Of a stretch of DNA of 64,000 nt, positions 22,945 to 31,076 are shown piece by piece (positions within the stretch are counted from its first letter, which is position 1; the number at the start of each line of letters is the position of its first letter). Source of the stretch: Bacteroidales bacterium (GTDB taxonomy: Bacteria > Bacteroidota > Bacteroidia > Bacteroidales > UBA932). The stretch covers positions 1 to 64,000 of the forward strand of contig JAQXHU010000124.1 in assembly GCA_029007435.1 (NCBI GenBank), given 5' to 3'. The translations under genes were made by a program, and so were the position numbers. Under the pieces are notes generated by a model. That model was not told the origin of the DNA and searched no databases. It worked only from the letters and a program-made list of their open reading frames with translations.

Positions 22945-24591
22945 TCAGAGATAATTCAGGATTTCCCTGGAAATATAGAAATTTCCGTTCTGCGGGACGA
23001 ATACTGAAAGGCTGGCGACCGGCTGTTTTTCTTCGTTGACGTAGATATACGAGCGGTTGGCAGGGACACGTACTTTGCCGCCGTCAATACTGAGGACAGC
23101 CTTGTCTTTCTCGCCGGACACCTCGAACTGATGGCCGTCAAGAAGCACATCGTGACGCACATAGATACTCGAAGTCAGTTCCTGCAGGGACACAGGGAGG
23201 CCTGCGAGACGGGCCATATAACCGGCAAGCTCTGTGGCTTTGATATGTCCCTCGGGACGCTGGCCATAAGGATTGTAAACCGCCAGGAAAACATCCTCGG
23301 AAGTATGTCCTCCGCTCACATAGCCGATATGGGTATGAGCAGCCATAATACGTGCGACCTCTGCCTGAAGATTATATGAATAATTGATATTCATATAGTT
23401 GGTCTCTATCTGGTCTTTCGCCTTGACAAGAGCCGCCAGTTCATCCGGACGGAGGTCAAGCCCGGTGCACTCCTTGAACACCTTGGGTACATCAGCTACA
23501 GAGGCCTTTCTTACACGCTCCTCAATCGCCGGGGCGGTAGCCTTGAAGCCGCGGAGATTCACAAGAGCTGAGTCGAGGCCTTTCTCCGTATAATTGTAAT
23601 AATTCCTGCCGCCTATGCTCACGCCTGAAGTGCCGTGGTCCGGAGCGATGATGACAGCGGTGTTGCCCTGCTCCCTGGCATAATCCAGGGCCACCTTGAC
23701 AGCCCTGTCGAATGCATCGAACTCGGAAATGAGGCCGCCTGCGTCATTGCTGTGAGCGGAATAGTCCACCTTGCTGCCCTCCACCATCAGGAAGAAACCA
23801 TTCTTGTTTCTGGAAAGCAGTTCTATGGCCTTCGACGTCATCTCCTCGAGAGACGGTTCCTGCTCAGGATTCCTGTCAATGTCATAAGCCATTTCCCCGT
23901 CGGAGAAAAGAGACCAGACACGATCTCCCTGATAAGCCCTGAACGCCTCGATGTCTTTCTCTATGTAATCAATGGAGTTGTCAGCAAGAATTGCCTTGAC
24001 ATCGTCATCCATATATTTGATGCCGCCACCGAAAACCACATCCAGCCTGTTCGAGGCCATCTGCCTGATGATGGCCCGGCCATCATTGCGGGAAACGCTG
24101 TGGGATGCAGTGCCAGCAGGAGTCGCGTGATTGGCGCGCACAGTGACCACCACTCCAAGTGCCTTGTCCTTCAATATCTTGGCGCCTTCCATCACCGTAG
24201 CGAGAGGCTGATACGCACTGTCCGGATTTACCCTGATGATGTCCTGTCCCGGATGCGCGGCAGGATATACGCAGATATTCGGCCCCTGGACAAACTGGCC
24301 TGTCATATAGGCTGTCATAGCGGCCGATGATTCCGCAATAGGAGAGTCGGAATTCTGCTCCCTGACAAGCCCGCAGATATACGGGTCAAGGGCCAGGGCC
24401 GCATTGCCATTGTCCGGAGAAGTGTATTCCCGGTACCAGCGGACAACTGAAAGCAGGCTGGTGGACGTGCCGTCCGGAATCATCAGGATAATGTTTTTCA
24501 CCGGCTTGATTTCATTCCGGCCGCAGGAAAGAACAGATGCCGCCAGTACTGCCGCCGCGGCCAGTTCAAGAAGAAGTTTTTTTGATCTCAT
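22945..24591 (-). CDS. Alkaline phosphatase lipoprotein
   Basis: This PhoA-superfamily enzyme (548 residues) hydrolyses phosphate monoesters in the periplasm or at the cell surface. It has a lipoprotein signal (lipobox VLSC, Cys23). The metal and active-site motifs are all present: MIPDG (Asp40), ESSAAMTAYMTG (nucleophile probably Ser88), ANHATPAGTASHS, DYSAHSNDAGG, APDHGTSG and GGHTSED. It starts 4 bases after the WalJ-like gene and probably shares its transcript. A 21-base piece of this gene is repeated at 11437-11457, on the far side of the cytoskeleton-motor island. Confidence 0.9.
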   Translation of the reverse strand: MRSKKLLLELAAAAVLAASVLSCGRNEIKPVKNIILMIPDGTSTSLLSVVRWYREYTSPDNGNAALALDPYICGLVREQNSDSPIAESSAAMTAYMTGQFVQGPNICVYPAAHPGQDIIRVNPDSAYQPLATVMEGAKILKDKALGVVVTVRANHATPAGTASHSVSRNDGRAIIRQMASNRLDVVFGGGIKYMDDDVKAILADNSIDYIEKDIEAFRAYQGDRVWSLFSDGEMAYDIDRNPEQEPSLEEMTSKAIELLSRNKNGFFLMVEGSKVDYSAHSNDAGGLISEFDAFDRAVKVALDYAREQGNTAVIIAPDHGTSGVSIGGRNYYNYTEKGLDSALVNLRGFKATAPAIEERVRKASVADVPKVFKECTGLDLRPDELAALVKAKDQIETNYMNINYSYNLQAEVARIMAAHTHIGYVSGGHTSEDVFLAVYNPYGQRPEGHIKATELAGYMARLAGLPVSLQELTSSIYVRHDVLLDGHQFEVSGEKDKAVLSIDGGKVRVPANRSYIYVNEEKQPVASLSVFVPQNGNFYISREILNYL

Positions 24592-24595
24592 AGTC

Positions 24596-25405
24596 TCAGA
24601 GATTTATCAAAGGTGAAGGGCTCATTCTCGGAAGGGTGCGAAGGTTGACCTCGCCCTCCCCCGCTCCGGCTTCCCGCAATGCCCCAAATGCGGAATTATA
24701 AGCAAGTTCCGGAGTATTGTTATGTTCACTCAAATGGCAGAGGAACAGATTCTTCAGTCCCGGATGGTAAATCCTGCGGACAGCTGCCGCGCACTCGTCA
24801 TTGCTCAGATGCCCGTGACCTTTGCAAATACGCATCTTGAGTTCGTGAGTGTAAGGGCCTCCCATCAGCATATCCATATCGTAGTTGGACTCCATAACCA
24901 CCGTGCAGGCCTCAGAAGCGAACTTCTCCGCCTCCTCGGTCATACGTCCTAAATCAGTCATAATCACGAATTGATGTTCCCCGGCACGGATAGCATAGCC
25001 GACAGTCTGGGTGGCGTCGTGCGGGACCTCGAAAAACCTTACCGAGAATCCGGCTACATCATTCCATACCTCAGGCTCAAGATCCCTCCTGCACTGGTCG
25101 AGATACGGCACACCGAAAGAATGGGACGCAAGAGCCCTGTGCAGCGTTTCCGTCGCATATACAGGCTTCGACAGCCGTTTGCAGTACGATGCAAGACTCC
25201 TGATGTGGTCAAGATGGTCGTGGGTGATGAGAATCGCACTGAAAGAGTTCTCGTCCAGACCGTTGAATGAGAATATCTGTTTCAGCCGCCTGAGGCTCAC
25301 CCCGGCATCTATGACGATTCCGCAATGCCCCCTGACGGCATCCTCCATCTCAAGATAATAGCAATTTCCACAGCTTCCGCTGGACAGACTCATAAAACGG
25401 ACCAT
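24596..25405 (-). CDS. MBL-fold metallo-hydrolase, WalJ/YycJ-like
   Basis: This 269-residue cytoplasmic metallo-beta-lactamase-fold hydrolase starts with VRFMSLSSGSCGNCYY, typical of the WalJ (YycJ) family, which is linked to cell wall and DNA replication control in Firmicutes and common in Bacteroidota. The metal motif THDHLDH lies at 61-67 (His62, His64, Asp66, His67). The ATG at 25405 shares its A with the stop codon of the upstream TPR gene; a GTG one codon earlier is possible. The substrate is unknown; nuclease activity is the usual suggestion. Confidence 0.85.
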   Translation of the reverse strand: MVRFMSLSSGSCGNCYYLEMEDAVRGHCGIVIDAGVSLRRLKQIFSFNGLDENSFSAILITHDHLDHIRSLASYCKRLSKPVYATETLHRALASHSFGVPYLDQCRRDLEPEVWNDVAGFSVRFFEVPHDATQTVGYAIRAGEHQFVIMTDLGRMTEEAEKFASEACTVVMESNYDMDMLMGGPYTHELKMRICKGHGHLSNDECAAAVRRIYHPGLKNLFLCHLSEHNNTPELAYNSAFGALREAGAGEGEVNLRTLPRMSPSPLINL

Positions 25406-27414
25406 CACCTGTTATCCTCCTCTTCGCAATATTTCTTGATGACACTGTATGCGTCAGCAACGCCAAGTTCTCCGGCGTGGGATAAGTCTATACATCCTTT
25501 CTCCTTGTCTTTCAAGTAGATAAGAACGAGCCCCCTATTGTAGAACGCATCTCCCATATATGGATAGAGCCTGATTGCCTCTGAATAATTCTCTATAGCC
25601 TCGACAAATGAAGAGGACAGGCAGAGAAGATTTCCGAGATTGAAATAAATATAAGGAATGTCCCCCACTATCCCGGCCGCTTTTCTCAAGTCTGACACAG
25701 CGTCGGTATAGTCATAATTGCGGCTGACCTGGTCTTTCACCCTCGCCCTGGTCGTGCCCTTGTCATCCATCGTGAGAGTCTGCACATTGCTCTCGATTGA
25801 GGTGATGAAGTCAATCATATCAGCTCTCAGAACTCCCCTGTTCATATAATAGAACGCCTTGTAAAGTTCGCCGTACTTGTCCGGAGCGCTCTCCTCGACA
25901 GAATTGCCGTAATGGACCATAGCCGAATTGAACTGCTTGACGGATATGTCGCAGAGGGCTTTCAGGAACTCCGACCCTGAACCGGACGGCAGAGAGAAAA
26001 TTCTGGACATTGTCTTGTCAAGATTCTTTACCCTAACTGTGTCTGAGGAAGTTATGGCAACCGGCACGGCAGAATTGCTGATGAATCTGTCAATTAAAAG
26101 GTTCTCATATCTGTACTTAAGAGCATACTGTACATTGTCCCTCGTATCTGAAAGGACGAAACGGTAAAGCGGACGCAGCCTGATATCTATGTCCCTGTGC
26201 TGCAGCATCTCGTTGTCGAAATCTTTCTTTGCGAACTCCGCATCAAGAGCGAGCAGGGAGCTGTATTTCTTCGTAGTGTCCGCAAACGAACCTTCTGCAT
26301 CCTCGTTCTTGGCCCGGTACTCGCTGACCTTCCTCCGGCCGGTGTCGTAGTCCCGCTTCGACTCCTCTTTCATCCCGAGCATATTCTCCACATACGACCT
26401 GTTCATATATGCCTTTGCGAAATCCGGATACAGTTCAATGGCCCTGTCATAATCCTCCAGGGCGTCCTGCCAGCGCTCCATATTGACGAAGAACGAAGCC
26501 CTGTTGAAATATGCCAGGACATTGCCCGGATTGATGCCGATGACACGGTCCATATCCTGCAGAGCATCCTCATAATTGCCCACCTGGGCATTGATCAGGC
26601 TTCGGTTGTACAAAGTGAGGGCATTGCCCGGCTCATCCTCGAGAACTCTGTTCAAATCAGACATCGCCGCATTGTAATCACTTTGCTCATAATACATTAT
26701 GGCCCTGTTGAAATAAGCGAACGTATTGGCGGTGTCGAGACTTATCGCCATATTCATATCGGAAATGGCCTCATTGTATTTTCCGCTTGCTGCATACAGT
26801 CTTCCCCTTCTGATGAATCCCTCCGGCTCGAAACGGTCGAGAGCGATGGCCTTGTTGTAATCCTCGAATGCCCTGACAGTGTCCTTCAGGAAAAGGCGGC
26901 TCGCCCCCCTGTTCAGGTATGCTGAAGGGTCTTTCGGCTCTTTCCGTATATACCGGTCGAAGTCAGCCACGGCGTTCTCGAACTGCTGGGCAAGGAAATA
27001 AGTCACTCCGCGGCTGAAATAAAGGCCCACATAGCCCGGACGGAGCTTGATAGCCTTCTCCAAATCCCCGAGAGCCTGGTCATAATTGCCGGACCGGCTT
27101 TCAGCAATGGCCTTGTAATGGTAACCTGAAGTGAATACGGGATTCAGACGGACCGAGTTGTTGAAATCCTTCAACGCTCCCCGCAAGTCTCCGAGATTGT
27201 ACTTTGCTATTCCTCTGTAAAAAAATGTCCAGTAATCAGTTGAGTCGATTCTGGAAAGCACGTTGAAGTTTTCAATAGCCTGGGAATACTTGCCGTCGGC
27301 AAGAGCTGTCCTTCCCCTGAAGAAGAACACATCCTTGTCATACTGTCCCCGAACCGCTACCGGGAACAGTGTCAGAAAGGCAAATAAAATGGCGAATTTT
27401 ACCGCAGGTTTCAT
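25405..27414 (-). CDS. Secreted tetratricopeptide repeat protein
   Basis: The ATG at 27414 gives a signal peptide (FAILFAFLTLFPVAVRGQ, cleavage before QYD) and 669 residues. The first 380 mature residues consist of about ten TPR units with A-x-x-D-x-x-x-A-I and A-Y-x-N-R-G-like patterns. After a less repetitive middle, two or three more repeats follow (YFNLGNLLC, AFYNRGLVLI). TPR arrays act as protein-binding scaffolds; in Bacteroidota such periplasmic proteins are found with envelope or gliding machinery, but no specific partner is evident. It is the first gene of the minus-strand unit that includes the WalJ-like and phosphatase genes. Confidence 0.82.
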   Translation of the reverse strand: MKPAVKFAILFAFLTLFPVAVRGQYDKDVFFFRGRTALADGKYSQAIENFNVLSRIDSTDYWTFFYRGIAKYNLGDLRGALKDFNNSVRLNPVFTSGYHYKAIAESRSGNYDQALGDLEKAIKLRPGYVGLYFSRGVTYFLAQQFENAVADFDRYIRKEPKDPSAYLNRGASRLFLKDTVRAFEDYNKAIALDRFEPEGFIRRGRLYAASGKYNEAISDMNMAISLDTANTFAYFNRAIMYYEQSDYNAAMSDLNRVLEDEPGNALTLYNRSLINAQVGNYEDALQDMDRVIGINPGNVLAYFNRASFFVNMERWQDALEDYDRAIELYPDFAKAYMNRSYVENMLGMKEESKRDYDTGRRKVSEYRAKNEDAEGSFADTTKKYSSLLALDAEFAKKDFDNEMLQHRDIDIRLRPLYRFVLSDTRDNVQYALKYRYENLLIDRFISNSAVPVAITSSDTVRVKNLDKTMSRIFSLPSGSGSEFLKALCDISVKQFNSAMVHYGNSVEESAPDKYGELYKAFYYMNRGVLRADMIDFITSIESNVQTLTMDDKGTTRARVKDQVSRNYDYTDAVSDLRKAAGIVGDIPYIYFNLGNLLCLSSSFVEAIENYSEAIRLYPYMGDAFYNRGLVLIYLKDKEKGCIDLSHAGELGVADAYSVIKKYCEEEDNR

Positions 27415-27459
27415 AATCTCGTCAAGAATTCCTAAATTTGAGGTTTTATTCCAGAAATG

Positions 27460-27467
27460 CAAAGATA
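27460..27467 (-). promoter_or_regulatory. -7 promoter element of the TPR-WalJ-phosphatase operon
   Basis: The minus strand reads TATCTTTG, an exact TAnnTTTG match, 45 bases before the ATG at 27414. It overlaps a longer reading frame, supporting the chosen start. The divergent M28-like gene begins at 27495, so the two promoters share this short region. Confidence 0.6.
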
Positions 27468-27494
27468 AGCAATAATTGTGCTCCGATTGACAAA

Positions 27495-28517
27495 ATGAAC
27501 AAAAAAATACTCAATATTCTGTTGTGCCTGTGTATGGCTGCGGGGGCTGCGGCACAAACAGGGAATTCTGTAACCTCCTTCGGCGTGATAAGTAGCGCCC
27601 AGGCCCATAACGCAGTATGGGAAAATAAGTTATACCGGCAGATCGAATTTCTTTGCGACTCTCTTTGCGAAGGCAGGGCCACCGGTTCAAGGGGCAGCAC
27701 CGAAGCCGCTTTCTGGGTGATAAGAAGATTCCGGAGTCTTGGCCTGATACCTCTCGGGAAAGGATACGCCACACACTTTTACGAACCTTTCGGCAGAAAT
27801 GTAATAGGTATGCTCCCGGGCACTTCCAAGAGGCAGAACGATTCATACATCATTGTCTGCGCCCATTATGACGGTCTCGGCATCCTGAACGGCATAAGAT
27901 ATCCGGGAGCCGACAGCAACGCCTCGGGAGTTGTGGCTATGACAAGCCTTGCCGAGATGTTCCACTCTATGCACCTGCTTGGAAGAGCTTATGACAAGAA
28001 CATATTATTCGTAGCCCTGGACGCCAAGAGCAGCAGTATGAAAGGCTCCCGGGCGCTATGGAAATCCATATCCGAAGGCACGATAAGCGACCCGGTGAGC
28101 GGAAAGCCCATCACTCCGGAAAAGATTTCCCTGGTGGTGAACATCGACCAGATCGGCGGAACGCTCAGCACTCTGAAGTCGGGCAGGCCTGACTTCATCA
28201 TTATGCTTGGAAGGGACGAACTCGGAAAGAGGAGCGGAGACCTGCTGAGCTGGTGCGACAGCCGGTACGGCATTGCCCTTGAGCTCGGTTTCGACTATTT
28301 CGGCAGCAAGGATTTCACGAACATTTTCTACCGGAGAGTCTGCGACCAGAGAGTGTTCCTCGAGAACGGCATCCCGTCAGTGCTGTTCACCTCCGGCATC
28401 ACTATGAACAACAACAAGCCCTGCGACACCGTTGATTCACTGGATATGTCAATTCTAAAGAGAAGAATCTGGCTTATGTTCCACTGGATTGACGAGTATT
28501 TGAAGAATTATGATTAA
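27495..28517 (+). CDS. M28-family metallopeptidase-like protein, probably inactive
   Basis: The start at 27495 gives a clean signal peptide (MNKKILNILL to AAAQ) and 340 residues. The fold is that of M28 aminopeptidases: CAHYDG (His124, Asp126) and PGADSNASG (Asp140) supply the first metal ligands. The next motif, where active members have two adjacent Glu in a context such as FDGEExGLxGS, reads ALDAKSSSMKGS here, with Lys178-Ser179 in their place. This would remove the catalytic base and a zinc ligand. It may be a binding protein or pseudoenzyme in the periplasm. It is divergent from the TPR gene. Confidence 0.75.
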   Translation: MNKKILNILLCLCMAAGAAAQTGNSVTSFGVISSAQAHNAVWENKLYRQIEFLCDSLCEGRATGSRGSTEAAFWVIRRFRSLGLIPLGKGYATHFYEPFGRNVIGMLPGTSKRQNDSYIIVCAHYDGLGILNGIRYPGADSNASGVVAMTSLAEMFHSMHLLGRAYDKNILFVALDAKSSSMKGSRALWKSISEGTISDPVSGKPITPEKISLVVNIDQIGGTLSTLKSGRPDFIIMLGRDELGKRSGDLLSWCDSRYGIALELGFDYFGSKDFTNIFYRRVCDQRVFLENGIPSVLFTSGITMNNNKPCDTVDSLDMSILKRRIWLMFHWIDEYLKNYD

Positions 28518-28522
28518 ATTTG
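28515..28522 (+). promoter_or_regulatory. -7 promoter element for the ABC exporter operon
   Basis: TAAATTTG matches TAnnTTTG and overlaps the stop codon of the M28-like gene. It lies 43 bases before the ATG at 28566. No standard -33 box is obvious. Confidence 0.45.
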
Positions 28523-28565
28523 TGTGTGACCGCAAATTGTGAATGATATTAAAAAACACTGATTG

Positions 28566-30401
28566 ATGAAAGAATTCTGGCGCGTACTGAAAAAATACGT
28601 CACTCCCTACAGACATTACCTCGCAGGCTCGGTCCTGCTCAATATGCTTTCAGCAATATTGAACATCTTCTCGTTCTCGCTGATAATCCCGATGCTTCAG
28701 ATCCTTTTCAAGATGAACACCAATGTATATGAGTTCATCCCCTGGGACAGTGCTGAAGCGGGATTCAAGGAAATAATGCTGAACAATGCCTATTATGGCG
28801 TCACGGTGCTCATCCAGAGCAAAGGAGCGTCCATCACGCTTCTCCTGATGTGCATAGCCCTTGGCGTTATGACATTCTTCAAGACAGCCTGCTATTTCGG
28901 TTCTTCCGCCGTGATGATTCCGATACGCACAGGCGTGGTCAGGGATATGAGGAGAGAGCTGTACAACAAGATTCTGTCCCTGCCTCTCGGGTTCTTCTCG
29001 CAGGAACGCAAGGGAGACATCATAGCAAGAATGAGCGGTGACATAAACGAGGTGGAGACGTCCATTATGAGCACCCTCGATATGCTCATCAAAGACCCGA
29101 TTCTGATAATTTTCTATTTCGGTGCACTTCTGTTCACAAGCTGGGAGCTGACATTGTTCACAATGCTTGTCGTTCCTGTCCTCGGATGGGCAATGGGAGC
29201 GATTGGAAGGCAGCTGAAGAAGAAATCACTTGAGGCACAGAACCTCTGGAGCGACACAATGGCCCAGGTGGAAGAGACTCTCGGAGGGCTCAGGGTGATC
29301 AAGGCATTCATCGCCGAGGGCAAGATGGAGGACAGGTTCAACAGCATCACTGAGGCAGTCAAGAGAAAAACCGGACGCGTTGCAACCAGGCAGGCTCTCG
29401 CCCACCCTATGAGCGAATTCCTCGGAACCGTCCTGATAATGATTGTGCTCTGGTTTGGAGGCACATTGATACTCAGCGAGAAAGCCACATTTGACGCCCC
29501 GACTTTCCTGTTTTATATGGTAATGCTCTACAGTATCATCAACCCTCTGAAAGAGTTCTCCAAAGCCAGCTACAGCATACCGAAGGGTATGGCTTCAATG
29601 GAAAGGGTGGACAAGATTCTCAAGACCGATAGCAATATCAAGGAGATAAGCTGTCCTGTGAAAATCAACGGGTTCTCTGACAAGATAGAATTCAGCGGAG
29701 TCAGCTTCACTTATGACGGAGGCCGGAAAGTCCTCGACCAGGTGGACCTCACCGTACGGAAAGGCCAGACAGTGGCCATAGTAGGAGAATCAGGGGCCGG
29801 CAAGACCACGCTTGTGGATCTCCTGCCGCGTTTCTATGACGTCACCGGAGGAGCAGTGAAAATCGACGGCACGGACATCAGGGAAATGGAGCTGCACAGC
29901 ATGAGGAGCCTGATGGGGAATGTGAACCAGGAGCCGATTCTGTTCAACGACACGATATTTAACAACATAGCCTTCGGTGTAGAGAACGCGACGATGGAAG
30001 ATGTCATAGCGGCCGCCAAAATTGCCAATGCCCACGAATTCATTATGGCGAAGGAAGATGGTTACAACACCAATATCGGAGACCGGGGAATGAAGCTTTC
30101 AGGCGGACAGCGCCAGAGACTTAGCATAGCAAGAGCCATTCTCAAGAACCCTCCAATTCTTATTCTCGACGAGGCCACAGCTTCGCTTGACACTGAGTCA
30201 GAGAGACTTGTGCAGGAAGCCCTGGACCGCCTGATGAAATCCAGGACCACCATCGCCATAGCCCACAGGCTGTCCACTATAAAGAATTCGGACGAGATTG
30301 TCGTGATGCACGAGGGCCGGATAGTTGAACGGGGAAAGCACGAAGAACTTCTCGCATTGAACGGATATTACAAACGGCTCACTGATATGCAGAGCCTATA
30401 A
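28566..30401 (+). CDS. ABC exporter, permease and ATPase fused (MsbA-like)
   Basis: This 611-residue half-transporter has an N-terminal six-helix type-1 exporter domain (about 1-320) and a C-terminal ATPase. Walker A is GESGAGKTT (407-415, Lys413), the signature is LSGGQRQR (from 511), Walker B is ILILDEATASLD, and the switch is IAHRLST. It works as a homodimer in the inner membrane and probably flips lipids, as MsbA does with lipid A; lipid or drug specificity cannot be told from sequence. The ATG at 28566 was preferred over the TTG one codon upstream. It leads a run of six closely spaced plus-strand genes. Confidence 0.87.
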   Translation: MKEFWRVLKKYVTPYRHYLAGSVLLNMLSAILNIFSFSLIIPMLQILFKMNTNVYEFIPWDSAEAGFKEIMLNNAYYGVTVLIQSKGASITLLLMCIALGVMTFFKTACYFGSSAVMIPIRTGVVRDMRRELYNKILSLPLGFFSQERKGDIIARMSGDINEVETSIMSTLDMLIKDPILIIFYFGALLFTSWELTLFTMLVVPVLGWAMGAIGRQLKKKSLEAQNLWSDTMAQVEETLGGLRVIKAFIAEGKMEDRFNSITEAVKRKTGRVATRQALAHPMSEFLGTVLIMIVLWFGGTLILSEKATFDAPTFLFYMVMLYSIINPLKEFSKASYSIPKGMASMERVDKILKTDSNIKEISCPVKINGFSDKIEFSGVSFTYDGGRKVLDQVDLTVRKGQTVAIVGESGAGKTTLVDLLPRFYDVTGGAVKIDGTDIREMELHSMRSLMGNVNQEPILFNDTIFNNIAFGVENATMEDVIAAAKIANAHEFIMAKEDGYNTNIGDRGMKLSGGQRQRLSIARAILKNPPILILDEATASLDTESERLVQEALDRLMKSRTTIAIAHRLSTIKNSDEIVVMHEGRIVERGKHEELLALNGYYKRLTDMQSL

Positions 30402-30411
30402 GAATATAATT

Positions 30412-31068
30412 ATGTCTAAACTGATGAGAATACCATTCATCGAAGGGCTGGAACAGGCCGCTTCGTTGGAAGATTTCGCCGCAGCGCTGGAAAGCGGCGT
30501 GAAAGGGAATGTTGACTGTGTCGACTGGCCGGATTCTTATCCATACAGGCCTGAATGCTCCTTCAAGGCAGGATGGTCAGAAGAGGGACTCGGAATCCTG
30601 TTCAATATCAAAGGTCTGGATGTCAGGGCGATGGCTCTTGAGGACAACGGCAAGGTATGGGAGGACAGTTGCTGCGAGTTCTTCATCGCCCATCCGTCAG
30701 ACGGGACATATTACAACTTCGAACTGAACTGCATCGGCACATTGCTCGCAGCAAAACGCAGGTCGAGGACAGACTGCGTACATTTCAGCAATAATGAGAC
30801 AGCGCAGGTGAGACGTTTTTCAAGCCTGCCGCACAATACCATTGACATTGAAGGCGAGACTGCGGAGTGGAGCAACGGAATGTTCATCCCGCTCCGGCTG
30901 ATAGGCATAGACGGCAAGAATCCTCCGGCTTCAATAAGGCTGAACATTTACAAATGCGGAGATATGACAGCGCACCCGCATTTCCTGAGCTGGGCTCCGG
31001 TCGGGACTGAACAGCCGGACTTCCACAGACCTGAATATTTCGGAGAGGCGGTTCTGGCAAAAGACTGA
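30412..31068 (+). CDS. CBM9-like carbohydrate-binding family protein
   Basis: This 218-residue protein has no signal peptide. Its middle matches the CBM9-like fold of Bacteroidota 'carbohydrate-binding family 9-like' proteins: VWEDSCCEFFIAHPSDGTYYNFELNC-type strands (I quote the key parts VWEDSC, FELNC), ASIRLNIYKCGD and HPHFLSWAP near the C-terminus. These proteins are common, but their ligand is unknown, and lack of a signal peptide here suggests a cytoplasmic or moonlighting role. It lies 10 bases after the exporter gene and 8 before the amidase-like gene. Confidence 0.72.
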   Translation: MSKLMRIPFIEGLEQAASLEDFAAALESGVKGNVDCVDWPDSYPYRPECSFKAGWSEEGLGILFNIKGLDVRAMALEDNGKVWEDSCCEFFIAHPSDGTYYNFELNCIGTLLAAKRRSRTDCVHFSNNETAQVRRFSSLPHNTIDIEGETAEWSNGMFIPLRLIGIDGKNPPASIRLNIYKCGDMTAHPHFLSWAPVGTEQPDFHRPEYFGEAVLAKD

Positions 31069-31076
31069 CGGATTTG

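Noticed and set aside
23635-24330. 231-codon open frame on the plus strand
   Set aside because: It lies entirely inside the alkaline phosphatase gene on the other strand, whose motifs are all intact; it has no promoter and no family resemblance.
26197-26925. 242-codon open frame on the plus strand
   Set aside because: It is the antisense of the repetitive TPR gene; such repeats commonly leave long open frames.
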